45,865 bases of DNA from UBA2040 sp002384725 (GTDB taxonomy: Bacteria; Bacteroidota; Bacteroidia; Flavobacteriales_D; Crocinitomicaceae). Below the pieces are notes generated by a model. It worked only from the letters and a program-made list of their open reading frames with translations, searched no databases and was not told the DNA's origin. The translations under genes and the position numbers were made by a program. The stretch is taken from NCBI GenBank assembly GCA_963926475.1, contig CAWUXE010000005.1, forward strand, positions 1-45,865, written 5' to 3'. Below, one piece after another: positions 32,623 to 40,822 of this stretch. Numbering within the stretch: the stretch's first letter is position 1; each line of letters starts with the position of its first letter.

Positions 32623-33243
32623 ATGAAATCGAGTATTAAAAATTATTGTGATAGGCGAAGCGCAGAGTTCGACTTAATTTCGGAAGAAAGAAAGACTGAA
32701 CTTTTGAAGCTTTCGGCCTACTTGAGTTACAAAGAAACAGATCCGGTTAATCTAGTTTTTATTTGTACCCACAATTCTCGCAGAAGTATATTTGGACAAG
32801 TTTGGGCAAAAGTTGCTGCCTATTATTATGGTATGGGAAATGTGGAAACGCATTCAGCTGGAACACAAGAAACAAAAATTGCTAGCAACGTAGTTTATAC
32901 GTTTTCAAGTTTAGGATTTGACCTTGTTGTTGCAGGTGACGAAGAAAACTCGCGCCATTTTTTCATATTCGATGAAAGAAGCAATGCCTGTGTTTGTCAA
33001 TCTAAAACGTTGGAACACCATAGTCTTCCCGAGTCAGAATTTGGCGCCATAATGACTTGTACAAGTGCGGATGAAGCTTGTCCAATTGTTTCGGGATCTG
33101 AACTTAGACTTTCATTGCCATTTAAGGATCCAAAAGATAGCGACGGAACCTCGAATGCTCAGCAAGAATATAGAAAATGCTCCAATCAAATCGCGCGGGA
33201 GATGTTATTCACTTTTGCTAAAATTCGAAAAAGTGAACATTAA
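32623..33243 (+). CDS. Arsenate reductase-type low-molecular-weight phosphatase
   Basis: A 206-residue LMW-PTP-fold protein. Seen: P-loop C-x5-R in CTHNSRRS (Cys48, Arg54) after LVFI, SAGT, and the acid loop FKDPKDSDGT. Cys in CTSADEACPI and in CVCQS could serve as resolving cysteines. In the arsenic operon setting, arsenate reduction to arsenite is the likely reaction, with a possible role on phosphotyrosine as alternative. It is longer than classic ArsC (~135 aa), with about 40 extra N-terminal residues. The 3' end overlaps the broken aquaporin gene by 11 bases. Confidence 0.87.
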   Translation: MKSSIKNYCDRRSAEFDLISEERKTELLKLSAYLSYKETDPVNLVFICTHNSRRSIFGQVWAKVAAYYYGMGNVETHSAGTQETKIASNVVYTFSSLGFDLVVAGDEENSRHFFIFDERSNACVCQSKTLEHHSLPESEFGAIMTCTSADEACPIVSGSELRLSLPFKDPKDSDGTSNAQQEYRKCSNQIAREMLFTFAKIRKSEH

Positions 33244-33891
33244 AGAGTTACTTGTAGAATTCATCACCTCCTTTCAATTGTTTTTCTTTGGAACCGCAGC
33301 CTTCGTTTTCTCTGAGCACCACCCTGAATTTGGACCGTTAGCAGTGGGATTGGTTTTTGGAATTAGCGTATACATTGGTATTATGCTATTCACAAAAATA
33401 TCGATTGGACATATGAGTCCTTCGGTAACGACAATGGGCATGCTTTTAACAGAGGTAAAACCGAAAAATGGGATCTTATTGATTCTTGTTCAGTTGATAG
33501 CATCAGTTTGCGCAACCTTATTATTATCGACCATTGTGAATGACCCCGACTCTTCATTAGGATTAAATGTTCCGCACACTGGACTTTGGTAAACTTGGTT
33601 CATCGAGTTTATTGGATCATCTATATTAATAGTCGGACTTGTATTGGTGTATCAAAAATCTTACTTTGTTATTAGATTGATGGCTGGACTGACAGTGGCT
33701 TTAATAGACTGGTTTGCGATTCCAAATACTGGTGGTTGTTTCAATCCTGCAAGATATTTCAGTCTTACATTGATAAAAGGTGATTTTACCCACTTTTCTT
33801 ATATCTGTCGGCAACCATTAGTTCTGTTGCAGTAGGATGGTTGGTTTCAAAATTCTATCCGCAAAAACCTTTACACCGCTTCTACCAATAA
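33233..33891 (+). pseudogene. Broken MIP/aquaglyceroporin gene of the arsenic operon
   Basis: From the GTG at 33233 the frame reads a MIP-type channel: KELLVEF, helices, and a first half-loop HMSPSVT where HxNPAVT is expected. An in-frame TAA at 33590-33592 interrupts it. The same frame then continues (TWFIEFIGSSILIVG) to the second NPA box GGCFNPARYFS at about 33750. A frameshift near 33805 moves the C-terminus (LSATISSVAVGWLVSKF) to another frame, which ends at 33891. One stop plus one shift and a changed NPA box point to a decayed arsenite-exporting channel of the AqpS kind. The end overlaps the dtxR gene on the other strand. Confidence 0.8.
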
Positions 33892-34527
33892 TTTATCACA
33901 AACCGACTGGCTAAGTGTTTCTTTTTTGTGTCCGTCATACGTTACAACCAAACTACCATCGAAGCTTTCGACTGAGATGATTTCGAGTACCAATCCTAAC
34001 TTTATTTCACGCCGATTCAAAAACATTAAGAAATCCATAGAGGAATTTTTCAATGAAGTCAAGCGAAATTTTTGACCTTGATTACCTTCAGAAAGTTTGG
34101 CGTATTTTTTTCGTTTGATGCTTCCGTCCTTTTCGGGAATTGCAGAACCATGCGGATCTACTGAAGGGTCACCAAGCAATTCATTCATTCGGTTGAAAAA
34201 AGCATCTGATTTAACATGCTCAACTTGCTCCGCAATTTCATGCACCTCTTCCCAACCAAAACCCATTCGTTCTACCAAATACATTTCGGTTAATCTATGT
34301 TTTCGAATAACCAACCCAGCCATTTTCTTGCCTAAATCGGTCAATTGAATGGGTCGGTATTTCTCATAATTGATCCACTCCTTTTCGGATAGCTTTTTAA
34401 TCATGGAGTTGACAGTTGGCGTACTTACATTCAAAAGACCGCTCAATTCTGAAACAGAGCACTCACCTTTCTCGGTAGAAAGTTTTAGTAGTGCTTTTAA
34501 ATAATTTTCTTCAGTTGCAGAAGCCAT
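33871..34527 (-). CDS. DtxR/MntR-family metal-dependent repressor
   Basis: A 218-residue regulator in three parts: winged helix (1-70; STPTVNSMIKKL recognition helix), dimer and metal domain (70-140), and a FeoA/SH3-like domain (145-218). Metal ligands align with DtxR at offset -2: His77, Glu81, His96, Glu100, Glu103, His104. Glu100 replaces the Cys of DtxR, as in manganese-sensing MntR, so manganese is the better guess; Asn8 is at the position of Met10. It is divergent from the channel-like gene at 34660, whose promoter carries a palindrome that this protein probably binds. A TATTTTTG box lies at 34547-34554. Confidence 0.92.
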   Translation of the reverse strand: MASATEENYLKALLKLSTEKGECSVSELSGLLNVSTPTVNSMIKKLSEKEWINYEKYRPIQLTDLGKKMAGLVIRKHRLTEMYLVERMGFGWEEVHEIAEQVEHVKSDAFFNRMNELLGDPSVDPHGSAIPEKDGSIKRKKYAKLSEGNQGQKFRLTSLKNSSMDFLMFLNRREIKLGLVLEIISVESFDGSLVVTYDGHKKETLSQSVCDKLLVEAV

Positions 34528-34546
34528 ATCCTTGAATGTATAAAAT

Positions 34547-34554
34547 CAAAAATA
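34547..34554 (-). promoter_or_regulatory. -7 box of the dtxR gene
   Basis: TATTTTTG on the minus strand, matching TAnnTTTG, 19 bases before the ATG at 34527. No palindrome overlaps it. Confidence 0.45.
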
Positions 34555-34614
34555 GATAAAATAAGCAGTTTGCCTTGGGTTATTCAATTTAATCTTAAAA
34601 TTACTTCTAAATAT

Positions 34615-34644
34615 TTGTTAGACTTGTCTAACTTTTTATCTTTG
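34615..34644 (+). promoter_or_regulatory. Complete promoter TTG-N19-TATCTTTG
   Basis: TTG at 34615-34617, a 19-base spacer and TATCTTTG at 34637-34644, an exact Bacteroidota promoter. It drives the gene whose ATG is at 34660. Confidence 0.75.
34617..34632. promoter_or_regulatory. Palindromic operator, probable DtxR-family site
   Basis: GTTAGAC-TT-GTCTAAC is a perfect inverted repeat with seven-base arms. It fills the spacer between the -33 and -7 elements of the channel gene, so bound protein would block RNA polymerase. The TTAG...CTAA form resembles known DtxR/IdeR/MntR boxes. The DtxR gene lies directly upstream, divergent. Confidence 0.8.
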
Positions 34645-34659
34645 ACCTATAAAAAAATT

Positions 34660-35397
34660 ATGCGTTCACTCCTTTTCGTCTCCTCCCTCCTTTTCCCTAT
34701 CATTTCCTTTTCACAAGGTATGGAAACAGATAGACCTGATCAAACTGAGGCCAGTTCTACCGTTGAAAAAAAACGACTTCAAATTGAATCAGGGGTTTTA
34801 ATTGAATTTGTAGACAAAGGAGAAATAAATTCAAGATCGATTTTATTGCCCACCACCTTAATTCGTTTGGGAGTAAGTGATCATTTTGAACTAAGAATTC
34901 TCACTCAATATGAAAACAATGAAGTTTTCAAGGCAAAAAATCACGGTATAAGCGACTTAGAATTAGGGACAAAAATTCAATTGTATCAGAAAGAAAATGC
35001 ACGTTTTGAAATGGCTTTTCTTTCACACCTTCGCATCCCAACGGGAACGAAATCAGTTAGGAATGAAAATATTGGAACTCTCAATAAACTTTGTTTTTCG
35101 AATAAAATAAACGACAACTTCTCCATTGGATATAATCTGGGGTACAATTATGAAGGGAATAATAATGGAGACGGCACATATTCCATGGCTCTGAATTATT
35201 CACTTTCCGAAAAAGTCGCGGTGTACGCTGAACCATATGGCGAAATCACCAATTTTGAAAGGCTAATGGCAAATTTCGACAGTGGATTTACCTATTTACT
35301 TCACGAAAATTTACAATTCGATTTTTCTTTTGGATTAGGTTTAAATCACGATATGAACTACCTCTCTTTCGGATTGTCTTGGAAAAGCAAAGAATAA
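34660..35397 (+). CDS. Outer-membrane channel-like protein under DtxR-type control
   Basis: A 245-residue exported protein. The ATG at 34660 gives a signal peptide ending SFSQ; an in-frame TTG at 34570 would start upstream of the promoter. The mature N-terminus METDRPDQTEASSTVEK is characteristic of the Phenol_MetA_deg/putative transporter family of small beta-barrels. The rest alternates strands (LQIESGVLIEF, ELRILTQYE, FDFSFGLGL). Family members are loosely called transporters, without a proven substrate. The operator in the promoter predicts expression under metal limitation, so a role in manganese or iron entry across the outer membrane is plausible (inference). The helicase gene follows after 35 bases with its own promoter. 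Confidence 0.8.
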   Translation: MRSLLFVSSLLFPIISFSQGMETDRPDQTEASSTVEKKRLQIESGVLIEFVDKGEINSRSILLPTTLIRLGVSDHFELRILTQYENNEVFKAKNHGISDLELGTKIQLYQKENARFEMAFLSHLRIPTGTKSVRNENIGTLNKLCFSNKINDNFSIGYNLGYNYEGNNNGDGTYSMALNYSLSEKVAVYAEPYGEITNFERLMANFDSGFTYLLHENLQFDFSFGLGLNHDMNYLSFGLSWKSKE

Positions 35398-35420
35398 AGG
35401 CGGTCTGCACTTCATTTAAC

Positions 35421-35428
35421 TATCTTTG
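35421..35428 (+). promoter_or_regulatory. -7 box of the helicase gene, near-leaderless
   Basis: TATCTTTG, four bases before the ATG at 35433. It matches TAnnTTTG and decides the start against the in-frame codon at 35379. Confidence 0.55.
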
Positions 35429-35432
35429 TCCC

Positions 35433-36743
35433 ATGAAGGAAAGCACAAAAGAATACATCGCAAATTTAGGATTCGAACAACTGACCGAAATGCAAGAATC
35501 CGTTTTCGAGGCATTTCCGAAAAACAAAGATGTTGTGCTTTATTCACCAACTGGTTCGGGTAAAACTGTGGCTTTTCTATTGCCTTTATTGGAAAATATT
35601 GATGCAAACGCAACGTGTATTCAGGGATTAATTATTAGTCCAACTCGAGAACTTGCTCTTCAAATAGAAACGGTTGGACGAAAATGTTCAAGCGAACATA
35701 AGTTCAATGTGGTGTATGGAGGTCATTCGATGCGAACTGAAAAGCAGAGTTTGACCGTTGAACCATCGATACTTGTGGCAACACCAGGAAGATTATGCGA
35801 CCACATTGAAAAAGGGACCGTAAATTTAGAAAACCTTCAATTCTTAGTCTTAGATGAATTCGACAAGTCTTTGGAAATGGGCTTTCAAGAAGAGGTAGGT
35901 TATATCATTGACCATACTCCTCGTTCAGTCCGTGCGATTTTATCTTCAGCAACAAGTTTAGAAGAAATTCCTTCATTCACTGGAATAACCAATCCTTTTG
36001 AAATTAACTTTTTAGATGATATCAAAGTAAAATTGACCTTGCAGAAAGTAACGTACGGAGAAGAGGAAAAACTACCCCGCCTTTTTGAAACCATTTGTTC
36101 ACTGCCGAACGGACCCACTATGATATTCTGTAATCATCGAGAAGCTACAGAGAGGATATGTGAGCATCTTCAAGAAATGGGAGTTCCGGCTTTGGCCTTC
36201 CATGGCGCAATGGAACAACAAGATAGAGAACGTACTTTGATTCGTTTTCGCAATGGTTCAGCAAATTATTTGATTTCAACGGATCTTGCAGCGCGAGGTT
36301 TGGATATACCCGAAATTGGAACAGTCATTCATTATCAATTGCCGCACAAAGAGGATGGATTCATTCATCGAAATGGAAGAACGGCGCGCATGATGGAAAA
36401 GGGATTAGCCCTGGTTTTAACCGAAGAAGGGAAAAATCTTCCGGATTATATAGATCAAACTATTTCTGAATTTACTCAAGCTGAAGAAGTACAATTGCCC
36501 GAAAACCCAAATTGGGATACACTTTATTTCAGTGGTGGAAAAAAGGACAAAATCAATAAAATTGATATCGTTGGATTTCTCGCTAAGAAAGGTGGCTTGC
36601 AAAAGGATGAAATTGGATTAATCACTGTTTTGGATCATTGGGCATTTGTTGCCATCAATCGAGAAAAAATCAATTCAATTCTACCCATTATAATCAGCGA
36701 GAAAGTGAAAGGCAAAAAGTTGAAAATAGATATCGCGCGTTAA
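35433..36743 (+). CDS. DbpA-like DEAD-box RNA helicase with DEFD motif
   Basis: A 436-residue ATP-dependent RNA helicase. Seen in order: Q-motif FEQLTEMQ, motif I SPTGSGKT, PTRELALQ, TPGR, motif II LDEFD (normally DEAD), motif III SAT, the helicase C domain with STDLAARGLDIPE, and motif VI HRNGRTAR. The last ~75 residues (DKINKIDIVGFLAKKGGL ... VAINREK) match the DbpA RNA-binding domain, which in E. coli directs the enzyme to 23S rRNA helix 92. The likely role is ribosome large-subunit assembly. The start is set by the promoter box. The 3' end overlaps the convergent GH113-like gene by four bases. Confidence 0.9.
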   Translation: MKESTKEYIANLGFEQLTEMQESVFEAFPKNKDVVLYSPTGSGKTVAFLLPLLENIDANATCIQGLIISPTRELALQIETVGRKCSSEHKFNVVYGGHSMRTEKQSLTVEPSILVATPGRLCDHIEKGTVNLENLQFLVLDEFDKSLEMGFQEEVGYIIDHTPRSVRAILSSATSLEEIPSFTGITNPFEINFLDDIKVKLTLQKVTYGEEEKLPRLFETICSLPNGPTMIFCNHREATERICEHLQEMGVPALAFHGAMEQQDRERTLIRFRNGSANYLISTDLAARGLDIPEIGTVIHYQLPHKEDGFIHRNGRTARMMEKGLALVLTEEGKNLPDYIDQTISEFTQAEEVQLPENPNWDTLYFSGGKKDKINKIDIVGFLAKKGGLQKDEIGLITVLDHWAFVAINREKINSILPIIISEKVKGKKLKIDIAR

Positions 36744-37786
36744 TTTTTAGAGAGCTTATAAAAATCTAAAATTGTTCTTTCGACTATTTTGTTCTGTGGT
36801 GTAAATTGATCGTCGTTTTCGCCCCCTGCTCGACTGTGAAACGGAAACCATTTCCAAATATAACCGCCTGCCATCCATTCGTTATCCCAAAGTTCGAACA
36901 TTACCGTCAACAAACGAGACTGCAATTCTTGATTGACGTTTGCCTCTTTTTTATCACAATCCCAGGGCTTAGAGCCAGCATAATCCATGCTTCGATAACC
37001 GCATTCGGTGATGAGAATCTGCTTTTGGTTAATCTCAGCACATGTTTTCATTTTCTCGACATGCGACTTCCACCCGTCTCTAATCTCTTGTTCTGTCGGA
37101 TTTTTACCATCGTTCAAAGGGAAATACGCATCCACGCTTATATAATCCATATCTTTCAGAAAAACAGGCTTGTCAAAACAATCCCAATTCTCAGCATAGG
37201 TTAGCTTACCACCATATATTTTCCGCACATCATTTACCAACTTTGTCCAAAACTGTGGTCTGGCTGCAACAACCTTCCCCAATTCAGTTCCTATGCAAAA
37301 CAACTCCACCTTTTGGTCCTCCGCCACCCGGGCAAAATTAAGAATGAAATTCGCATAGTTCTCTTCAAACTGCAACCATTCCTTTTCAGAGTTCATTTCA
37401 ATAAATCTCGTAAAATCCCCACCTCCTATCCAAATTTGAGGTTTCAGCATGATTTCAAAACCTTCTTTTCTAGAATGGTTTATCGTTTCTATACAACCTT
37501 CCGTTCGTTCCCCCCAGCATTGTCTCGGATGATCAAAACGTAAATCAGGACTTTTTAAAGTAGGCATAAACCCATACGGCATGATTGCTAAATGATTGGC
37601 ATGGGTTTGTTGTAAAACTTCCAATTCTCCAACAGCATATGGATGGCTCGAAGCCACGAAACTCAACCCATTTATTTTGATGCTTTTCGTCGAATCCTTG
37701 ACTAATAATTCTTCAACGTGAGTGCCCGCTTGGCATGTGCTCAACAAAATAGAAGTCAGTAAAAAAGTAAATCGAAAAATCAACAT
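36740..37786 (-). CDS. GH113-like glycoside hydrolase lipoprotein
   Basis: A 348-residue exported lipoprotein with lipobox LSTC (Cys18). A TIM-barrel glycosidase with the likely acid/base Glu in FCIGTELGK (~residue 168) and nucleophile Glu in ITECGYRS (~residue 263); WMAGGYIWKWFP is near the C-terminus. The layout fits clan GH-A, family GH113, whose known member is a beta-mannanase. The substrate here is unknown. The enzyme faces the periplasm or the surface. It stands alone, next to a helicase and an acyl-CoA dehydrogenase with no sugar uptake genes, so it is not part of a polysaccharide utilisation locus. Confidence 0.83.
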   Translation of the reverse strand: MLIFRFTFLLTSILLSTCQAGTHVEELLVKDSTKSIKINGLSFVASSHPYAVGELEVLQQTHANHLAIMPYGFMPTLKSPDLRFDHPRQCWGERTEGCIETINHSRKEGFEIMLKPQIWIGGGDFTRFIEMNSEKEWLQFEENYANFILNFARVAEDQKVELFCIGTELGKVVAARPQFWTKLVNDVRKIYGGKLTYAENWDCFDKPVFLKDMDYISVDAYFPLNDGKNPTEQEIRDGWKSHVEKMKTCAEINQKQILITECGYRSMDYAGSKPWDCDKKEANVNQELQSRLLTVMFELWDNEWMAGGYIWKWFPFHSRAGGENDDQFTPQNKIVERTILDFYKLSKN

Positions 37787-37838
37787 AACAAGCTTTTAGT
37801 TTTACCCTACATTTAGTGAATTAAACAGAATTATTTAC

Positions 37839-37850
37839 TATGCATGCATA
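37839..37850. promoter_or_regulatory. 12-base palindrome before the acyl-CoA dehydrogenase gene
   Basis: TATGCATGCATA is perfectly self-complementary and lies 47 bases before the ATG at 37897, between two divergent genes. It is a possible operator. By its composition it could also arise by chance in AT-rich DNA. Confidence 0.35.
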
Positions 37851-37896
37851 TGAAAATAATATTTTACGTATATTAGCTACATAAAATCAACATCAA

Positions 37897-39687
37897 ATGT
37901 CAAAATCAACAATTAAAGCAATAAAAGGTGGCGAATTCATTATCAGAAAATCGACACCTGAGGAAATATATACTCCTGAGGATTTCACGGAAGAGCAACA
38001 TATGATTGCTCAAATGTGCACGGACTTCATCAATCAAGAAATCAAACCAAATCTGGATCGAATTGATAGTATGGAAGATGGATTGATGCAGTCGCTAATG
38101 GATAAAGCCGGTGAATTAGGTTTACTAGGGCTATCCGTTCCCGAGGATCTTGGTGGAATGGGAGTCGATTTCAATACTACCATGTTGGCCGCTGAATACC
38201 TCGGACCTGGATATTCGTTTTCTGTTGCATACGGAGCACACACCGGAATTGGAACTTTGCCTTTACTATATTATGGTAATGAGGAACAAAAGAAAAAATA
38301 CATTCCTAAATTGGCTTCAGGTGAGTGGAAAGCGGCTTATTGTTTAACAGAACCGAACGCAGGATCGGATGCAAATTCGGGTAAAACGAAAGCTGTTCTT
38401 TCTACCGATGGAAAGTTTTATTCAGTAACGGGTCAAAAAATGTGGATCACCAACGGTGGATTTGCAAACTTCATGACTGTATTTGCAAAAATTGATGACG
38501 ATAAGAATTTAACTGCCTTTTTGGTTGAAGCGGATTCAGAAGGAATAACCTTAAACCCAGAAGAGAAAAAAATGGGAATTAAAGGTTCATCCACCCGACA
38601 AGTTTTCTTTAACAACGTCCATGTTCCAGCTGAAAACATGCTGTCTGAGCGAGGAAACGGATTTAAAATAGCCCTCAACATCTTGAATATTGGTCGTATT
38701 AAACTAGCAGCAGGTGTATTGGGAGGATCGAAAGAAAGCATTTCCGAATCAGTAAAATACGCCAACGAAAGAGAACAATTTGGTCGTCCAATTTCGAAAT
38801 ACGGCGCAGTTAAATACAAATTGTCAGAACAAGCGATTCGGACCTATGCACTTGAATCTGCAACCTATCGTGCATCACAAAACATTGAAGACGCAATTGC
38901 AGCTTTGAAAGAGAGCGGAATGAACAAAGGACAAGCCACTTTAAAAGGAATTGAACAATTTGCAGCAGAATGTGCCATGTTGAAAGTTGCTGGCTCCGAA
39001 TGCCTAGACTACTGTGTGGACGAAGCCGTTCAAATTTATGGTGGAATGGGTTATTCAGCCGAATCTTCGGTAGAAAGAGGGTACAGAGATGCGCGAATCA
39101 ACCGAATTTTTGAAGGAACGAACGAAATCAACCGAATGTTGACCGTTGATATGATATTAAAACGTGCCATGAAAGGTGAATTGGACCTCATGGGACCAGC
39201 CATGAAAGTTGCTGGCGAATTGATGAGCATTCCATCCATGGACGACCTTCCAGAAGGTATTTTTGCAAAAGAAGAGCTGATGCTTGAAGGATTTAAAAAA
39301 ACGATTTTAATGGTTGCAGGTTCAGCAGTTCAAAAATTGATGCAAACCCTAGGGAAAGAACAAGAGATATTAATGAGCATTTCTGATATTGCAATCGATA
39401 CCTATCTAGCTGAAAGCACCTTGTTACGTGTTCAAAAGGCTTTAATTAATAAATCTGAAGAAGAATTAGCGCCGCAAATTGCCATGGTTAAAACACTATT
39501 CTTTGATCTTTCAGATAAAATCGCGAAACATGCCAAGGATGCGATTTATTCATTCGCAGAAGGTGATGAGAGAAAGATGATGTTAATGGGTGTGAAACGA
39601 TTCACGAAAACGAATGAAATCAATCCGAAAGAATTGCGTCATTTAATAGCAGGAAAAATAATCGAGGCAAACGAATATTGTTATTAA
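37897..39687 (+). CDS. Acyl-CoA dehydrogenase, long VLCAD-like form
   Basis: A 596-residue FAD enzyme that oxidises acyl-CoA to trans-2-enoyl-CoA at the start of beta-oxidation. Seen: GLSVPEDLGGMG, AYCLTEPNAGSDA (FAD), GQKMWITNGG, GNGFKIALNILNIGR, REQFGRPI, IYGGMGY, and RIFEGTNEINR with the catalytic-region Glu. After the core (~1-430) comes a 160-residue C-terminal helical extension, as in VLCAD/ACAD9, which favours long-chain substrates and membrane association. No thiolase or electron-transfer flavoprotein gene is near. A terminator follows. Confidence 0.93.
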   Translation: MSKSTIKAIKGGEFIIRKSTPEEIYTPEDFTEEQHMIAQMCTDFINQEIKPNLDRIDSMEDGLMQSLMDKAGELGLLGLSVPEDLGGMGVDFNTTMLAAEYLGPGYSFSVAYGAHTGIGTLPLLYYGNEEQKKKYIPKLASGEWKAAYCLTEPNAGSDANSGKTKAVLSTDGKFYSVTGQKMWITNGGFANFMTVFAKIDDDKNLTAFLVEADSEGITLNPEEKKMGIKGSSTRQVFFNNVHVPAENMLSERGNGFKIALNILNIGRIKLAAGVLGGSKESISESVKYANEREQFGRPISKYGAVKYKLSEQAIRTYALESATYRASQNIEDAIAALKESGMNKGQATLKGIEQFAAECAMLKVAGSECLDYCVDEAVQIYGGMGYSAESSVERGYRDARINRIFEGTNEINRMLTVDMILKRAMKGELDLMGPAMKVAGELMSIPSMDDLPEGIFAKEELMLEGFKKTILMVAGSAVQKLMQTLGKEQEILMSISDIAIDTYLAESTLLRVQKALINKSEEELAPQIAMVKTLFFDLSDKIAKHAKDAIYSFAEGDERKMMLMGVKRFTKTNEINPKELRHLIAGKIIEANEYCY

Positions 39688-39710
39688 TCGACCAAGTAAA
39701 ACAGACGGTA

Positions 39711-39750
39711 AAAAACAAAGGGGCGAAAAATTTTTCGGCCCTTTGTTTTT
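39711..39750. terminator. Bidirectional terminator
   Basis: AAACAAAGGG-GCGAAAAATTTTTCGG-CCCTTTGTTT forms a long hairpin with A-rich left and T-rich right flanks. It sits between the convergent acyl-CoA dehydrogenase and DUF4920 genes. Confidence 0.88.
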
Positions 39751-39763
39751 ATAAATGATTTAA

Positions 39764-40258
39764 TTATTTCTTCGCAGGAAGAAATTTAATTCCATCTGCT
39801 TCAAAACCCATATTGATTTTGGCTTCTGTAATTTTTTCAATTTCCTCTGGTGTTTTACCAGCATCTTCAGCGAAGTGGCGTAACATATCTACTGAAATGG
39901 TATCCACAAACAAATCTCCGTGAAGAAAAGCTTGTGTTCCAAGTTTTGTATCTGTTGGAATAGTAAAGTGATCTTTGAAACGAACCATCATTTCAGCACC
40001 ATTTTTTTGTTTGATGTTAATCCAACATCCTGCTTTCGCACAAACTTCTTCAATTTCAGCTGTTACAGTATACGCTTTACGCTCGTTTGCATTCGCTTTG
40101 AAATCAGCCACCATTGCATCAATCGGAATGGCTTTTGCAATATCGACTGAATGAGTTCCATATTCTGAATACCCTACTAGTACTTCTTTTTTCGTTGGAT
40201 CAAAGCACGAACTAACAAGTAGTGCCACGGCTAAAAAGCCAAATACATATTTTTTCAT
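39764..40258 (-). CDS. DUF4920 family lipoprotein
   Basis: A 164-residue lipoprotein with lipobox VSSC (Cys18 in LLVSSCFDP). The ATG at 40258 is used; the frame runs on to 40324, but the extra N-terminus is charged and would hide the signal sequence. The core VCAKAGCWINIK-x-GAEMMVRFKDH is the DUF4920 signature. Two cysteines in AKAGCW and VCAK could bind metal or form a disulfide. Function unknown. An inverted repeat TTGTAA-N5-TTACAA (40258-40274) lies directly before the start. Confidence 0.85.
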   Translation of the reverse strand: MKKYVFGFLAVALLVSSCFDPTKKEVLVGYSEYGTHSVDIAKAIPIDAMVADFKANANERKAYTVTAEIEEVCAKAGCWINIKQKNGAEMMVRFKDHFTIPTDTKLGTQAFLHGDLFVDTISVDMLRHFAEDAGKTPEEIEKITEAKINMGFEADGIKFLPAKK

Positions 40259-40304
40259 TGTAATTTTTTTACAAAAATCGGAAAAATCTATGGTTTTTCG
40301 GGTG

Positions 40305-40697
40305 TTATTTCCCCTTTTTCCCATCTCTTAAGTAAGTAGCATGAAACTCCTCAATGGTATACTTCTTCTCCATGTACCTAATTTCTCTAATTCCTAGAGA
40401 TATAAAAAACCTCCCCATCACTTGTACAGCGCGGTCTTCATTGTCTTGCAACTTTATATTTACAAGATGTGTTTCTTTATTGAAAACGACAGTAAAGTAA
40501 ACAGTATAAAATTCTGCACTTAACTCAACGTCTTTTGCTGTTACATCTTCTGGGAGTTCAAAAGTGAATAACCCTTTTTCATGTGAGGTCACAAATTCGT
40601 CTTGGCTAATGGCTTTGGCAAATTTATCTTGCGCCGAAGTCGCGAAGGCAAAGGCGAAACAAATTGTCAGTATTGAAAAGATAGTTTTAATATTCAT
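40305..40697 (-). CDS. Small secreted protein of unknown function
   Basis: A 130-residue protein with a clear signal peptide ending TSAQ. I do not recognise a family. The mature part has a beta-strand-rich centre (EFYTVYFTVVFNKETHLVNIKL) and a basic C-terminus (LRDGKKGK), with no cysteine. It is upstream of the DUF4920 lipoprotein gene on the same strand with a 46-base gap, so the two may share a transcript. Confidence 0.7.
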   Translation of the reverse strand: MNIKTIFSILTICFAFAFATSAQDKFAKAISQDEFVTSHEKGLFTFELPEDVTAKDVELSAEFYTVYFTVVFNKETHLVNIKLQDNEDRAVQVMGRFFISLGIREIRYMEKKYTIEEFHATYLRDGKKGK

Positions 40698-40771
40698 GGT
40701 TTTGTGTTTTAACTAAACACCAAAGTACAAAAAGCTAGCCAACTTTCAAAAATTAAAACAAACCGCTTGAA

Positions 40772-40801
40772 TTGCTTTCAAAATGGTAAATATTAACTTT
40801 A
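40772..40801 (+). promoter_or_regulatory. Promoter of rnhB, TTG-N19-TAACTTTA
   Basis: TTG at 40772-40774, 19-base spacer, TAACTTTA at 40794-40801, one base off the -7 consensus, 21 bases before the rnhB ATG at 40823. Confidence 0.6.
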
Positions 40802-40822
40802 CACCAATATCATTCTATTTTT

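Noticed and set aside
33590..33805. Programmed frameshift or recoding in the aquaporin gene
   Set aside because: The interruption combines a TAA stop with a separate shift about 200 bases later and a changed NPA box; no slippery heptamer with a downstream structure was seen at either point.
40258..40274. TTGTAA-N5-TTACAA inverted repeat at the DUF4920 start as an operator
   Set aside because: The centre is a T run and the arms are short; no regulator gene is nearby, so it is only mentioned in the gene entry.
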